DNA of 64,000 nt from Agrobacterium pusense (lineage in GTDB: Bacteria > Pseudomonadota > Alphaproteobacteria > Rhizobiales > Rhizobiaceae): NCBI RefSeq assembly GCF_900102105.1, contig NZ_FNBB01000007.1:62001-126000 (forward strand), written 5' to 3'. Positions 1 through 10,639 of this stretch are shown piece by piece. Below the pieces are notes generated by a model. The model made no database searches. It worked only from the letters and a program-made list of their open reading frames with translations, and had not been told where the DNA came from. Position numbers and translations under genes: made by a program. Every line of letters begins with the position of its first letter. Position 1 is the first letter of the stretch.

Positions 1-644
1 GTCACGTCCACACCCATGGTGCGGTAGAAGCTGGCGAATTCGATGCCAATCGCGCCGGAGCCCATGACGAGCAGCGACTTCGGCATTTCTTCTGGCTTCA
101 TTGCCTCGAAATAGGTCCAGATCAGCTTGCCATCGGGCTCAATGCCGGGCAGCGCGCGCGGGCGGGCGCCCGTGGCGACGATGATGTGCTTGGCTGTATA
201 AGTACCCTCGCCCAGCGTGTTCTTCGGAACCGGACCCTGCGGCTGCACCACCGGCTTGGTGGACTTGCCGACCACGATTTCGCCCGGCTTGGTGATCTTG
301 GCTTCACCCCAGATGATATCGACCTTGTTCTTCTTGAACAGGAAACCGACGCCATTGTTCATGCGCGCCGCAATGCCGCGCGAGCGCGCCACGATTGCCT
401 TGACGTCAGGCTTGATCGAGCCTTCCAGCGTCAGGCCGTAATCCTTGGCGTGGGTGGCGGTGTGCATGACATCGGCTGTGCGCAGCAGCGCCTTGGTGGG
501 AATGCAGCCCCAGTTGGAGCAGATGCCGGCCAGATGCTCACGCTCCACGACGGCAACCTTCATGCCGAGCTGGGCTGCGCGGATCGCGGCAATGTAACCG
601 CCCGGTCCCGAACCGATGATGATGACGTCATATGATTGAGCCAT
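1..644 (-). CDS. lpdA: dihydrolipoyl dehydrogenase (E3), 5' part only
   Basis: FAD-dependent E3 subunit that reoxidises dihydrolipoamide of the pyruvate dehydrogenase complex and passes electrons to NAD+. About 214 N-terminal residues are visible and the rest runs off the left edge. The start ATG is at 644-642 on the minus strand. The protein opens with a dinucleotide-binding motif (IIIGSGPGGY, residues 8-17) and has the redox-active disulphide motif CSNWGC (Cys42 and Cys47), which is diagnostic of lipoamide dehydrogenases. A second nucleotide-binding segment (VMGSGAIGIEFAS) is near the window edge. It is last in the run pdhA-pdhB-pdhC-esterase-lpdA, so it most likely serves pyruvate dehydrogenase rather than the 2-oxoglutarate complex. 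Confidence 0.96.
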   Translation of the reverse strand, partial: MAQSYDVIIIGSGPGGYIAAIRAAQLGMKVAVVEREHLAGICSNWGCIPTKALLRTADVMHTATHAKDYGLTLEGSIKPDVKAIVARSRGIAARMNNGVGFLFKKNKVDIIWGEAKITKPGEIVVGKSTKPVVQPQGPVPKNTLGEGTYTAKHIIVATGARPRALPGIEPDGKLIWTYFEAMKPEEMPKSLLVMGSGAIGIEFASFYRTMGVDV

Positions 645-701
645 TGGAAATCCTGCCTTGTCCTATCGGGTCGCGAGCAGCGCCACGACCGGGAATTGTT
701 C

Positions 702-1346
702 TTAAAGTCCGAGCATCATGCGGACGACGGGCTCCAGCCCCCGCCCGATGGCCCGCGTATTTTCAGCATCGAGATGAACGCCATCCACCGGCGTCGTTCG
801 GGCGACGGAACCCGCATCGAAAAAGCCGCAATCAAGCTCGTCGGCCAGATCCCGATAAACGGACGCCAGCATCGCCGATTCATCGATCGCATCGCGAAAG
901 ATCGCGCCCATGAACGGATTGGCCGTTTCACACAGCTGTGGCGGTGCGACGATCAGCACGTCAGGCGCTTCCCAGTCCGGCACCTGCCAGATGTGGTTGC
1001 GCGTGAGCTTCACCAGCCGTTCGACACCCTTCATGGCAACGATCGCCGATCCGTGGATTGACGGCTTCAGGTCGTTGGTGCCGAGCATTATAATCACCAG
1101 ATCCAGCGGCGCATGGCTGTGCAACAACGTCGGAAGAACCCGCGCGCCGTTGCGATCGCAATCGGCGGTGTTGTCGTCATAGGCGGTGGTGCGACCACCC
1201 AGACCTTCGTGAATCACATGCACGTCAGGACCGAGCGCCTTCTGTAAGACGCTCGGCCAAAGATCGTCATGGCTGTGCCGGCCACCCGTTTCCGCATTTG
1301 ATCCCCAGGTTAGGGAATCGCCAAAGCAGAGGACCGACTTCACCAT
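702..1346 (-). CDS. SGNH/GDSL-type esterase (arylesterase-like)
   Basis: Probable serine esterase of 214 aa. Residues 8-12 (FGDSL) form the block I nucleophile motif with Ser11. Block III-type Gly/Asn residues are in MLGTNDLK, and the catalytic Asp/His pair is in VDGVHLD near residue 190, giving a full SGNH set. No signal peptide is evident, so it is probably cytoplasmic. It lies between pdhC and lpdA on the same strand with short gaps (12 nt from pdhC, 57 nt to lpdA), so it is probably co-transcribed with the pyruvate dehydrogenase genes. Such a gene at this spot is usual in Rhizobiaceae as far as I recall. The substrate cannot be told from sequence. Confidence 0.9.
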   Translation of the reverse strand: MVKSVLCFGDSLTWGSNAETGGRHSHDDLWPSVLQKALGPDVHVIHEGLGGRTTAYDDNTADCDRNGARVLPTLLHSHAPLDLVIIMLGTNDLKPSIHGSAIVAMKGVERLVKLTRNHIWQVPDWEAPDVLIVAPPQLCETANPFMGAIFRDAIDESAMLASVYRDLADELDCGFFDAGSVARTTPVDGVHLDAENTRAIGRGLEPVVRMMLGL

Positions 1347-1358
1347 CTCACTCTCCGA

Positions 1359-2729
1359 TCAAACCAGCATGCCCATCGGGTTCTCGATGTAGCGCTTGAA
1401 GGCACCGATCAGTTCGGCTCCGAGCGCGCCATCGACGCAACGGTGGTCGGTGGAGAGCGTGACCGTCATGACGTTGGCGATCTTGATCTCGCCATTCTTG
1501 ACGACAGCGCGTTCTTCACCCGCGCCGACCGCCAGGATGGTGGCATGTGGCGGGTTGATGACGGCGGAGAAGCTCTTGACGCCCATCATGCCCATGTTGG
1601 ACACGGCGGTCGTGCCACCCTGATATTCCTCGGGCTTCAGCTTGCGCTCTTTCGCGCGCTTGCCGTAGTCCTTCATCTCGTTGGAGATGGTGGAGAGCGA
1701 CTTCTGCTCGGCCTTGCGGATGATCGGCGTTATCAGGCCACCCGGAATGGAAACGGCGACGCCGACATCCGAATGCTTATGCTTGACCATGGCGCTTTCC
1801 GTCCAGGAGACGTTGGCGTCAGGCACGTCACGAAGCGCCAGCGCCAGCGCCTTGATGACCATGTCGTTGACCGACAGCTTGTAGGCCGGCTTGCCGTCCT
1901 TTTCAGGGGCAGCGGCGTTGAGCTGGGCGCGCAGCGCCAGAAGCGTATCCAGTTCGCAATCGACCGAAACGTAGAAATGCGGAACGGTCTGCTTGGATTC
2001 GACCAGACGCTTGGCAATGACCTTTCGCATGCCGTCATGCGGCACGAGCTCATAGGAGCCTTCTTCGAACAGCTTGAGAACGGCATCGTCCGACTGGCCC
2101 TTGGCGAGAGCCGGAGCCGGTGTGCCTGCGGATGCAGCAGCGGCGGGAGCAGCCTTTGCACCGCCGGAAGCCGCAGCTTTTTCGACGTCGGTCTTGACGA
2201 TACGGCCATGCGGGCCGGAACCGGAAACGGCCGAAAGGTCGAGACCGGCTTCCTTGGCGAGACGACGTGCCAACGGCGAAGCGAAGATGCGCTCGCCGGA
2301 CTTGGAAACCGGCGCTGGCGTGGACGAGGCAGCGGGCTGGTCGGCAACCGGCTTTTCAGCCTTTGCCGGGGCAGCCTCTTCCTTCGGCGCTTCCGCCTTG
2401 ACGGCGTCCTGCTTGGTGGCCTCCGTCTTTGCCTCAGCCTTGGCGGGAGCGGCATCGCCGCCCTTTGCCGCCTCGGCCACATCCTCGCCATCGGCGGCGA
2501 GGATTGCGATGAGGGCGTTGACCTTTACGGCTTCCGTGCCGGCCGGAACGACAAGCTTGGCGACGGTGCCTTCGTCGACGGCTTCCACTTCCATGGTCGC
2601 CTTATCGGTCTCGATCTCGGCGATCACGTCACCGGGTGCGACCTTGTCGCCTTCCTTGACCAGCCACTTGGCCAGATTGCCCTCTTCCATCGTCGGAGAA
2701 AGGGCAGGCATGGTGATGTTGATAGGCAT
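1359..2729 (-). CDS. pdhC: pyruvate dehydrogenase E2, dihydrolipoyl acetyltransferase
   Basis: Core E2 subunit of 456 aa that transfers the acetyl group from lipoate to CoA. There is one N-terminal lipoyl domain (residues 1-78), with the lipoylated Lys43 in [11 protein letters not shown]. An Ala/Lys/Glu-rich linker follows (about 83-145), then a peripheral subunit-binding domain (about 148-186; IFASPLARRLAKEAGL), a second Ala-rich linker, and the catalytic acyltransferase domain (about 225-456) with the DHRCVDG active-site motif near the C terminus. It starts 14 nt downstream of pdhB. A single lipoyl domain on E2 combined with one on E1 beta is typical of alphaproteobacteria. Confidence 0.97.
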   Translation of the reverse strand: MPINITMPALSPTMEEGNLAKWLVKEGDKVAPGDVIAEIETDKATMEVEAVDEGTVAKLVVPAGTEAVKVNALIAILAADGEDVAEAAKGGDAAPAKAEAKTEATKQDAVKAEAPKEEAAPAKAEKPVADQPAASSTPAPVSKSGERIFASPLARRLAKEAGLDLSAVSGSGPHGRIVKTDVEKAAASGGAKAAPAAAASAGTPAPALAKGQSDDAVLKLFEEGSYELVPHDGMRKVIAKRLVESKQTVPHFYVSVDCELDTLLALRAQLNAAAPEKDGKPAYKLSVNDMVIKALALALRDVPDANVSWTESAMVKHKHSDVGVAVSIPGGLITPIIRKAEQKSLSTISNEMKDYGKRAKERKLKPEEYQGGTTAVSNMGMMGVKSFSAVINPPHATILAVGAGEERAVVKNGEIKIANVMTVTLSTDHRCVDGALGAELIGAFKRYIENPMGMLV

Positions 2730-2743
2730 CGAAACGCCTCCCC

Positions 2744-4165
2744 TTACTTGTAGCAGACGGTTTTGACGGCCTGGACGACTTCATCGACATTCGGAAGCGC
2801 CAGCTTCTCCAGATTGGCCGCGTAAGGCATCGGAACGTCCTTGCCGGCAATCGTCAGGATCGGCGCGTCGAGATAATCGAAAGCAGCGCGCTGGACCTGG
2901 TTGGAGATGAAGTCACCGACCGATGACTGCGGGAAGCCTTCTTCGACAGTGACGAGACGGCCTGTCTTTTTCACCGATTCGATAACGGTCGGCAGGTCCA
3001 TCGGGCGGATGGTGCGCAGGTCGATCAGTTCGACGTCGATGCCGAGCTTTTCGAGTTCCGCAACAGCCTTCACCGCATAGGTCATGCCGATGCCGAAGGA
3101 AACGATGGTAGCGTCCTTGCCCTTGCGATGAATGCGCGCCTTGCCGATCGGCAGCACGAAATCATCGAGCTTCGGCACTTCGAAGCTCTGGCCGTAGAGA
3201 ATTTCGTTCTCGAGGAAGATGACGGGGTTCGGATCACGGATGGCGGCCTTCAAAAGACCCTTCGCATCGGCAGCCGTATAGGGCATGACAACCTTGAGGC
3301 CCGGAATATGGCTGTACCATGCGGCGTAACATTGCGAGTGCTGGGCCGCAACGCGGGCAGCAGCACCCGAAGGACCACGGAACACCATCGGCGCGCCCAT
3401 CTGGCCGCCCGACATGTACAGGGTCTTCGCTGCCGAGTTGACGATCTGGTCGATCGCCTGCATGGCGAAGTTGAAGGTCATGAATTCGACGATCGGCTTC
3501 AGGCCGGTCATGGCTGCGCCGACGCCGATGCCGGCAAAGCCGTGTTCGGTGATCGGGGTGTCGATGACGCGGCGCTCGCCGAATTCCTGCAGCAGGCCCT
3601 GGGTAATCTTGTAGGCGCCCTGATATTCGGCGACTTCTTCACCCATGATGAAGACTTTTTCATCGGCGCGCATTTCTTCGGCCATGGCGTCACGCAGCGC
3701 TTCACGCACCGTCGTCATCACCATTTCGGTGCCTTCCGGAATGTCCGGGTCAGCGGCAACGTCGATCTTGGGCGCTGCCGGAACCTTCGCGGCTTCCTTG
3801 GAAGCGCTCGGCTCTTCGGTCGCTTCGCGGGTTTTGCCGCCAGCGGCATCAGAACCGGAATTGGCAGCTTCGGCCTTCGGCTCTTCCTTCTTGGCAGAGG
3901 AAGAGATGTCGTCGGCGCTTTCGCCTTCCTGGATGAGCACGGCGATTGGGGTGTTGACCTTGACGCCTTCGGTGCCTGCATCGATCAGCAGCTTGCCGAT
4001 GACGCCTTCATCCACGGCTTCCACTTCCATGGTCGCCTTGTCGGTTTCGATTTCCGCGATCACGTCGCCGGAGGTGACCTTGTCGCCTTCCTTTTTAAGC
4101 CATTTGGAAAGCGTGCCTTCCTCCATGGTCGGGGAAAGGGCGGGCATAAGAATTTCTACAGGCAT
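2744..4165 (-). CDS. pdhB: pyruvate dehydrogenase E1 beta with fused lipoyl domain
   Basis: Beta subunit of the thiamine-diphosphate-dependent E1, 473 aa. Residues 1-80 are a lipoyl domain (lipoyl Lys43 in [11 protein letters not shown]) almost identical to that of pdhC. A charged linker follows (about 85-140), then a complete transketolase-like E1 beta domain (about 142-473; [29 protein letters not shown]). The lipoyl fusion explains why it is longer than the usual roughly 330-residue E1 beta and is a known alphaproteobacterial arrangement. The gene begins 17 nt after pdhA and is followed 14 nt later by pdhC, consistent with one operon. Confidence 0.97.
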   Translation of the reverse strand: MPVEILMPALSPTMEEGTLSKWLKKEGDKVTSGDVIAEIETDKATMEVEAVDEGVIGKLLIDAGTEGVKVNTPIAVLIQEGESADDISSSAKKEEPKAEAANSGSDAAGGKTREATEEPSASKEAAKVPAAPKIDVAADPDIPEGTEMVMTTVREALRDAMAEEMRADEKVFIMGEEVAEYQGAYKITQGLLQEFGERRVIDTPITEHGFAGIGVGAAMTGLKPIVEFMTFNFAMQAIDQIVNSAAKTLYMSGGQMGAPMVFRGPSGAAARVAAQHSQCYAAWYSHIPGLKVVMPYTAADAKGLLKAAIRDPNPVIFLENEILYGQSFEVPKLDDFVLPIGKARIHRKGKDATIVSFGIGMTYAVKAVAELEKLGIDVELIDLRTIRPMDLPTVIESVKKTGRLVTVEEGFPQSSVGDFISNQVQRAAFDYLDAPILTIAGKDVPMPYAANLEKLALPNVDEVVQAVKTVCYK

Positions 4166-4182
4166 GGGTTTCCCTTTCCCGA

Positions 4183-5226
4183 TCAGAGCAGAATGTCGGT
4201 GTAGAGCTCGGACGCATCCGGCTCGGGGTCGTTCTGGGCGAAGTCGGCGCTGTCGGCAACGATATCACGGACATCCTTGTCGATGGCCTTGAGTTCGTCT
4301 TCGCTGGCCCAGCCCTGCTCCAGAAGGCGTGCTTTCACCTGCTCGATCGGATCGTGTTCCGAACGCATCTTCTGCACTTCGTCCTTGGAACGGTATTTCG
4401 CCGGGTCGGACATGGAGTGACCGCGGTAACGGTAGGTCAGCATTTCCAGAATGATCGGACCCTTGCCGGAACGGCAATGTTCCAGCGCCTGATCGGCTGC
4501 TGCCTTGACGGCGCGCACATCCATGCCATCCACCTGAATGCCTGGAATGCCGAAGGACTGGCCACGCAGCGAATAGTTCGACTGGGCGGTGGCGCGGGCG
4601 GTCGAGGTGCCCATGGCATAACGGTTGTTTTCGACGATATAGATGATCGGCAACTTCCAGAGAGCGGCCATGTTGAAGCTCTCATAGACCTGGCCCTGGT
4701 TCGCCGCGCCGTCACCGAAGTAGGTCACGGAGACGTTGTCGTTACCGCGATAGCGGTTGGCGAATGCGAGGCCGGTGCCGAGCGACACCTGGGCACCGAC
4801 GATGCCGTGACCACCATAAAAATGCTTCTCTTTCGAGAACATGTGCATGGAGCCGCCCTTGCCTTTAGACAGACCGCCCTTGCGGCCGGTCAGTTCGGCC
4901 ATGACGCCACGGGCGCTCATGCCGCAGGCGAGCATGTGACCATGGTCGCGATAGGCGGTGATGACCTGGTCGCCCTCTTTCTGAGCCATCTGCATGCCAA
5001 CGACGACAGCTTCCTGGCCGATATAGAGGTGACAGAAACCACCGATGAAGCCCATGCCATAGAGCTGGCCGGCCTTTTCTTCAAAACGGCGGATCAGAAG
5101 CATTTCACGATAGGCGTGAAGCTCTTCTTCCTTCGAGAAGTCGGGGCTGTTCTTGCCGGTGAATTCGGTTGCGGACTTTGCCGTTGTCTTGCGGCCGGAT
5201 ACGGTCGCTGATTTTCGCGGCGCCAT
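4183..5226 (-). CDS. pdhA: pyruvate dehydrogenase E1 alpha
   Basis: Alpha subunit of E1, which decarboxylates pyruvate using thiamine diphosphate; 347 aa, a normal family length. The ThDP/Mg motif starts with GDGAANQG at about residue 171 and ends in an NN pair near 200. The phosphorylation-loop-like segment [10 protein letters not shown] is near residue 275. The first 25 residues are Lys/Thr/Ser-rich and likely a flexible tail. The start ATG has a strong Shine-Dalgarno (GGGAGGG) a few bases upstream. This is the first gene of the pdh operon, so the operon promoter should lie in 5227-5379, between it and the FtsB-like gene. Confidence 0.97.
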   Translation of the reverse strand: MAPRKSATVSGRKTTAKSATEFTGKNSPDFSKEEELHAYREMLLIRRFEEKAGQLYGMGFIGGFCHLYIGQEAVVVGMQMAQKEGDQVITAYRDHGHMLACGMSARGVMAELTGRKGGLSKGKGGSMHMFSKEKHFYGGHGIVGAQVSLGTGLAFANRYRGNDNVSVTYFGDGAANQGQVYESFNMAALWKLPIIYIVENNRYAMGTSTARATAQSNYSLRGQSFGIPGIQVDGMDVRAVKAAADQALEHCRSGKGPIILEMLTYRYRGHSMSDPAKYRSKDEVQKMRSEHDPIEQVKARLLEQGWASEDELKAIDKDVRDIVADSADFAQNDPEPDASELYTDILL

Positions 5227-5379
5227 TCATCCCTCCCTGAGTTGCCGTTTGAATGGATAGAGTGGCGCGTACCATATGCAAGAAAGCGCCATGCAGCAAT
5301 GCTTTAAACGCATGGCACATATTCACGCTAAGATGCTGTGAATAAATCAAAAATGTTGAATTAACTTAATTTCGGTTAA

Positions 5380-5697
5380 TCAGAAATATGTGTTCATGAT
5401 GACAATTTCGTCCGTTCGGGACATGTTCAGCTGGTACCGGGAAATCTCGTCGATCATGTCCCGTTCAAGCGAACCGTCACTCAACAGTTCCACCTGACGC
5501 TCCAGCGCCACGCGCGCCTGTGTCAGCTTTGCAAGCTCCGCCGTCCGGGTAATACGCTGCCGTTCCAGCCGCTCCGTTGCCTGAAGGCCGAAATCGCCAT
5601 GGATCGAATGATAACCGAAGTAGGAAAGAAAAGCGATGGTAATGGCTGGAACGATCAGCCGACCGAATCGTCTCTTTTTATGATGCCTGGTCCACAT
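5380..5697 (-). CDS. FtsB/DivIC-like septum formation initiator protein
   Basis: Small bitopic membrane protein of about 105 aa, predicted to act in the divisome like FtsB/DivIC. A basic N terminus (WTRHHKKRRF) precedes one transmembrane segment (about residues 13-30), followed by a coiled-coil region rich in Arg/Leu/Glu (about 35-85). An in-frame TTG at 5715 would add six residues, but neither start has a perfect ribosome site. I chose the ATG at 5697 because the protein then begins directly with the basic cap of the membrane helix. It lies between eno and pdhA on the same strand, a common rhizobial order. Confidence 0.85.
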   Translation of the reverse strand: MWTRHHKKRRFGRLIVPAITIAFLSYFGYHSIHGDFGLQATERLERQRITRTAELAKLTQARVALERQVELLSDGSLERDMIDEISRYQLNMSRTDEIVIMNTYF

Positions 5698-5795
5698 GCC
5701 GGAGAGATGCCTCAAAACGCGTAACGTGAGTCTGAGACTAGAGCGGATTGTTTAACTATCCGTTGACCTTAAATTCCAATCGGCAATTGGGCATG

Positions 5796-5818
5796 AAAAA
5801 GCCCGCCGGAGGGCGGGC
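5796..5818 (-). terminator. rho-independent terminator downstream of eno
   Basis: Perfect 7-bp stem GCCCGCC/GGCGGGC (5801-5807 and 5812-5818) with a GGAG loop. A run of five A on the plus-strand left side reads as a U-tract on the minus strand. It lies beyond the mosaic repeat that follows eno and before the FtsB-like gene, so it probably ends the eno transcript. Confidence 0.8.
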
Positions 5819-5848
5819 TGGATTGGCGGGAGACCTGCCCTCCCCACC

Positions 5849-5920
5849 GTCATCCTCGCCCTTGAGGCGAGGATCCAAAAACGTATCGTGGTGGATCCTC
5901 GGGTCAAGCCCGAGGATGAC
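5849..5920. repeat. mosaic palindromic intergenic repeat (RIME-like)
   Basis: Two inverted 29-nt arms face each other: 5849-5877 starts GTCATCCTCGCCC and ends GGATCCA, and 5892-5920 is its near-perfect reverse complement. Each arm is itself a hairpin (CCTCGCC with GGCGAGG; CCTCGGG with CCCGAGG). The structure fits the small mosaic palindromic elements scattered between genes in Rhizobiaceae (RIME/RPE class). A relative with the same outer arm pattern lies at 35169-35277. The family assignment is by resemblance only. Confidence 0.75.
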
Positions 5921-5990
5921 ATCTCATATGTAGATGCGTTTTTCACCACCTCTGCCCGCAAGACAGCGGGCCCAGAAACCCGAACGCAAA

Positions 5991-7328
<1,338 letters not shown>

Positions 7329-7402
7329 TTACAATGACGGCAGGCCGTAGAAAGGGAACCACCGCCATTTAAAATCGATTGGCACGGCACCGTGCCCGCC
7401 GC

Positions 7403-8248
7403 TCAGGCTTTCGCGATGGCGTCGAAGGCCAGCAGCTTTTCGAGCAGTTTCGGCATATCCTTCAGGTGAACCATGTTCGGGCCGTCAGAAGGCGCATTGT
7501 CCGGGTCCTCATGGGTCTCGATGAAGAGGCCTGCGACACCAACGGCGACAGCTGCGCGAGACAGCGTTTCGACAAATTCCCGCTGACCGCCGGTGGAACC
7601 GCCCTGCCCGCCCGGCTGCTGCACCGAGTGGGTGGCGTCGAAGACAACAGGTGCGCCGAGGGATGCCATGATCGGTAGAGAACGCATGTCGGAGATCAGC
7701 GTATTGTAGCCGAAGGACGCGCCGCGTTCGCACAGCAGCACATTGGGGTTGCCGCTTTCATTCAGTTTGGCGAGCACGTTCTTCATGTCCCATGGCGCCA
7801 GGAACTGGCCTTTCTTGACATTGATGACACGGCCGGTTTTTGCGGCGGCAATGAGAAGATCGGTCTGACGGCTGAGGAAGGCCGGGATCTGCAGCACATC
7901 CACCACTTCGGAAACGATGGCGCACTGTTCTTCGGTGTGAATGTCGGTCAGGACCGGAAAGCCGAATTCCTTCTTGAGATCGGCAAATATCTGCATGGCA
8001 CTGTCGAGACCGATGCCACGCTTGCCGGAAAGCGAGGTGCGGTTCGCCTTGTCGAAGGATGATTTGTAAACGAGGCCGATTCCGAGCCCGTCACAAAGCT
8101 CCTTCAAGACACCCGCAATCATGAAGGCGTGCTCCCGGCTTTCCATCTGGCAGGGGCCGGCGATCAGTGAAAAACGCTCGCTATTGCAAAAGGAAACCTT
8201 GCTGGCTCCCTGGCCGGCGGTGACTTTGAGATTGTTCGTGACGCTCAT
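7403..8248 (-). CDS. kdsA: 3-deoxy-8-phosphooctulonate (Kdo-8-P) synthase
   Basis: Condenses arabinose-5-phosphate with phosphoenolpyruvate to make Kdo-8-phosphate, the first committed step of Kdo for the LPS core. It has 281 aa, normal for the family. [11 protein letters not shown] (about 28-38), [24 protein letters not shown] and [14 protein letters not shown] are recognisable TIM-barrel motifs of this DAHP-synthase superfamily member. The start codon overlaps the stop of the upstream VOC-domain gene by four bases (ATGA), so the two are translationally coupled. Being next to eno, which makes its PEP substrate, may be meaningful and is common in alphaproteobacteria. Confidence 0.97.
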   Translation of the reverse strand: MSVTNNLKVTAGQGASKVSFCNSERFSLIAGPCQMESREHAFMIAGVLKELCDGLGIGLVYKSSFDKANRTSLSGKRGIGLDSAMQIFADLKKEFGFPVLTDIHTEEQCAIVSEVVDVLQIPAFLSRQTDLLIAAAKTGRVINVKKGQFLAPWDMKNVLAKLNESGNPNVLLCERGASFGYNTLISDMRSLPIMASLGAPVVFDATHSVQQPGGQGGSTGGQREFVETLSRAAVAVGVAGLFIETHEDPDNAPSDGPNMVHLKDMPKLLEKLLAFDAIAKA

Positions 8249-9126
8249 CTTTTTTCCTCGAAGGCGAAATCGACGCCCTGTCCGGGTGCTGCGGGCACCA
8301 CCAGACGGCCGCCCGCTTCTGCGCTGGACACGCCATTAGCAGCAAGTACCGTCGCTGTCACGGCAAGATCGTCAACGGAAAAGACGACGCCCATGCCGCG
8401 CAGGCCCTCACCGTTTTTTCCCGTGGCCTTCGGGTCGACGCCAGAAAGGGCGGGTCTTTCACTCAGCCTCACCCTTGCATTGCCGGTTTCGAAAACGACA
8501 TCACCATTCGGAGACACGACGCCGTTGCAGCCGAAAACCGTTTCTATCAAGTGGGCGTCACTCCGCGTACCGGAACACAGCACGATCTCGCGAAGGCCCA
8601 GAACTCCGTTCTGGTGACGTTCCAGTGCAGCGCGGTCCCCCGGCAGTGCCTGCAGGCGTTGACAACTGAAGAGGAAGAAATCCGCAGCCGATCCGCTTGC
8701 CGCGAAAGCAAGCCGGAACGCCGCCTCGCCTGACGATCCGTCGGGCATTTGCATGGGCCGCGAAAATTCGAAGACCTCGCCGGCCGATACGCCAGACGCC
8801 ACGAATCTCCGGTGATCGGCACGAGCGTCAGCGGTGGAGGCCACAAGGGCAGAAAAACCTTCCTGTCCGTACGATCGCCGGAATGCCTGGTCCCTGCCGG
8901 TAAAAACATCGCCTCTCTCGACCGACGCGATATAGCTAACCCGGTCAGCAACTGTCAGAGGCTCCAGATAGGTGCCATCCCTGAAGAAGACGCAGGCATT
9001 CTCCGTGCCGAACGGATGGAGAGCCTGTGGCGCGACCGTAAAGCCAAGGACCTTGAGCCGCGCGGCCGCTACCGCAAGGTCCCGAACGGGCAGAACGAGA
9101 TGATCGACGCGATGCCTGTCAGCCAT
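8245..9126 (-). CDS. VOC superfamily (glyoxalase-like domain) protein
   Basis: Predicted 293-aa cytoplasmic protein of the vicinal-oxygen-chelate fold. The N terminus ([25 protein letters not shown]) is typical of a glyoxalase-like domain, and a second, weaker copy of the fold can be followed in the C-terminal half. I start it at the ATG at 9126 because GAGG sits eight bases upstream; a longer reading from 9186 has no such site. It overlaps kdsA by four bases. Substrate and reaction are unknown. It marks the left edge of the conserved block before the Rhs island. Confidence 0.85.
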   Translation of the reverse strand: MADRHRVDHLVLPVRDLAVAAARLKVLGFTVAPQALHPFGTENACVFFRDGTYLEPLTVADRVSYIASVERGDVFTGRDQAFRRSYGQEGFSALVASTADARADHRRFVASGVSAGEVFEFSRPMQMPDGSSGEAAFRLAFAASGSAADFFLFSCQRLQALPGDRAALERHQNGVLGLREIVLCSGTRSDAHLIETVFGCNGVVSPNGDVVFETGNARVRLSERPALSGVDPKATGKNGEGLRGMGVVFSVDDLAVTATVLAANGVSSAEAGGRLVVPAAPGQGVDFAFEEKR

Positions 9127-9463
9127 AAATCTTGCCTCTTTGACGCGCCCGGCGCAGATGCCGGGTATTGAAGCTGACAAAAGCACGAAGAGCGCCGGGA
9201 ATGCAAATGACGGGCCTGCGCGTCTATGCCGGTATCGGCAGTGGGCTGAGGTTGCCGGGTTTCACCAGTCCTCCGGCTTCATCTGAATGCGAACGGTTTA
9301 CCAGTTTTCATCCGCCTGCGGATTGTTGGCGAGATCGGCCGCGACCGTTTTTGGATGGCCAGTGACTTCAGGTGTGTAGCGCCGGTTAAAGGCGGAAAAC
9401 GCAAGGTCGGCTGTTGGACTGTGCATCTGACCGATATCAGGCGTTTGTATTTTCGCGCGCCAC
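9127..9463. other. gene-poor left flank of the Rhs island, with a possible gene remnant
   Basis: No intact gene is seen. On the minus strand an open frame from an ATG near 9423 to a TAA at 9298-9300 encodes a short peptide (NRRYTPEVTGHPKTVAADL ... DENW) with good amino-acid composition. The open frame continues upstream of that ATG for a further 17 codons before a stop, without obvious homology. It may be the 3' end of a gene truncated when Rhs sequence joined near 9455-9465. The rest of the stretch shows nothing I can name. Confidence 0.35.
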
Positions 9464-10091
9464 CCCACTTCACTATATTTACGACTTCAGCGGCAACATC
9501 ATCGCGGAATATGACGGCAACGGCGCGCTGGGACGGGAGTGTATCTGGCTTGACGAGAGACCTTTGGCAGTGATTGCAGATGCCGGTACGGAAGCGGCTA
9601 CAATCTGCCAGGTTCATACCGATCATCTCGAACGTCCCATTATGATGACTGACAGCGCAAGAAAGGTAGTCTGGCGCGCGACCTACCTGCCTTATGGGGA
9701 GGCATACACAATCCTGGGATCGGCCACGCTCGACCAACGCTTTCCGGGGCAATGGTTTCAACTGGAATCCGGTTTGCACTACAATTGGCATCGCCACTAC
9801 GATCCGACGACAGGCCGCTATCTCCAGGCCGATCCTCTTGGGATGCCCGATGGACCAAATAGGTGGACCTATGTAACTAATTCACCTTAGATGGGCGTAG
9901 ATCCGGACGGGCGCTAAAAAAATCGAAACGGGGGACCGATCCTATATTGCCCCGGTGTCAATGGCTATGAATGTGGAGCACGAGATCGTCCTCCGGATAT
10001 AAATCCAGAATATCCGAATGCCTGCTATCAATGCCTCTGCCGAATCGTAGAATGGCCACCTTCCGGATTAGCACCAACAATCCCTAATTGA
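9464..10091 (+). pseudogene. Rhs core C-terminal fragment with variable tip, broken by stops
   Basis: Remnant of a large Rhs/YD-repeat protein. Recognisable core sequence begins around YIYDFSGNIIAEYDGNG and runs through HTDHLERPIMMTD, LPYGEAY, FPGQW and the hallmark HYDPTTGRYLQADPLG, to YVTNSP. TAG at 9888-9890 then interrupts, but the same frame continues with MGVDPDGR, the normal end of an Rhs core. A TAA follows, then 61 more codons to TGA at 10089-10091. That tail contains five Cys residues and would be the variable C-terminal region, where toxin domains sit. The 5' two thirds or more of the gene are missing and there is no credible start. Base composition is more AT-rich than the flanks. 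Confidence 0.8.
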
Positions 10092-10102
10092 TTGAAATTA
10101 AA

Positions 10103-10504
10103 ATGAAAGAGATCATTGGTCATGAATTGAGACTAATGCGAGAGGGGAAAAAACCCCTCTCAATGTTCTACTATATTGAGTCGGTAGGCGATAAGGACCT
10201 AATCCCCATCGATAACTTCCAGCCATACGTTGATGAGGGATCGATCCTAATGGAAGAATTTACACTTCTAAATCCCAAGCACCCTCGCTTTAGCGTGACT
10301 TACATTTTCTACAGTCTTCCCGAGGAAGCTTGGCGCATTCCCGCTTTAAAGACAGCCTTGGTTGCCCAACAGGACAATATTCAACGCCCTGATGAGGGAA
10401 TTGATCGAATTATAGGATTGCTACTTGGCTACTCTAAAGAAGAAATTGATAAGTGGGTGAGAAAAGGACTGAATTCCGCGACGTCACCAAACCATAATCT
10501 TTGA
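10103..10504 (+). CDS. small protein in immunity-gene position behind an Rhs tip
   Basis: A 133-aa acidic protein with no family I recognise. It begins 11 nt after the end of the plus-strand Rhs tip frame; a TTG at 10088 would make it overlap that frame. Genes directly behind Rhs C-terminal tips usually encode the cognate immunity protein, and the small size, low GC and lack of any signal peptide fit that role. It has a perfect 8-bp inverted repeat with an A6 loop inside the coding region (10140-10161). Function is inferred from position only. Confidence 0.55.
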   Translation: MKEIIGHELRLMREGKKPLSMFYYIESVGDKDLIPIDNFQPYVDEGSILMEEFTLLNPKHPRFSVTYIFYSLPEEAWRIPALKTALVAQQDNIQRPDEGIDRIIGLLLGYSKEEIDKWVRKGLNSATSPNHNL

Positions 10505-10546
10505 ACATAATTCGCTCAACCAGCTATTTCCGGTTAATAGATCCAA

Positions 10547-10632
10547 CTAGAGCCCGATTTGCACTACAATTGACGTCGCCATTACGACCCGAAGGCGGGC
10601 CGCCATCTTCAGGCCGAATCTTTTAAGATGCG
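10547..10632 (+). pseudogene. degraded second copy of an Rhs core end
   Basis: The bases translate as LHYN, stop, RRHYDPKAGRHLQAE. This is clearly a decayed relative of LHYNWHRHYDPTTGRYLQAD in the fragment at 9776-9832, and the nucleotides also match closely across this stretch. Stops and substitutions show that it is no longer functional. It lies just after the putative plus-strand immunity gene, the usual place of displaced Rhs tip cassettes. Confidence 0.7.
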
Positions 10633-10639
10633 CGGGCAG

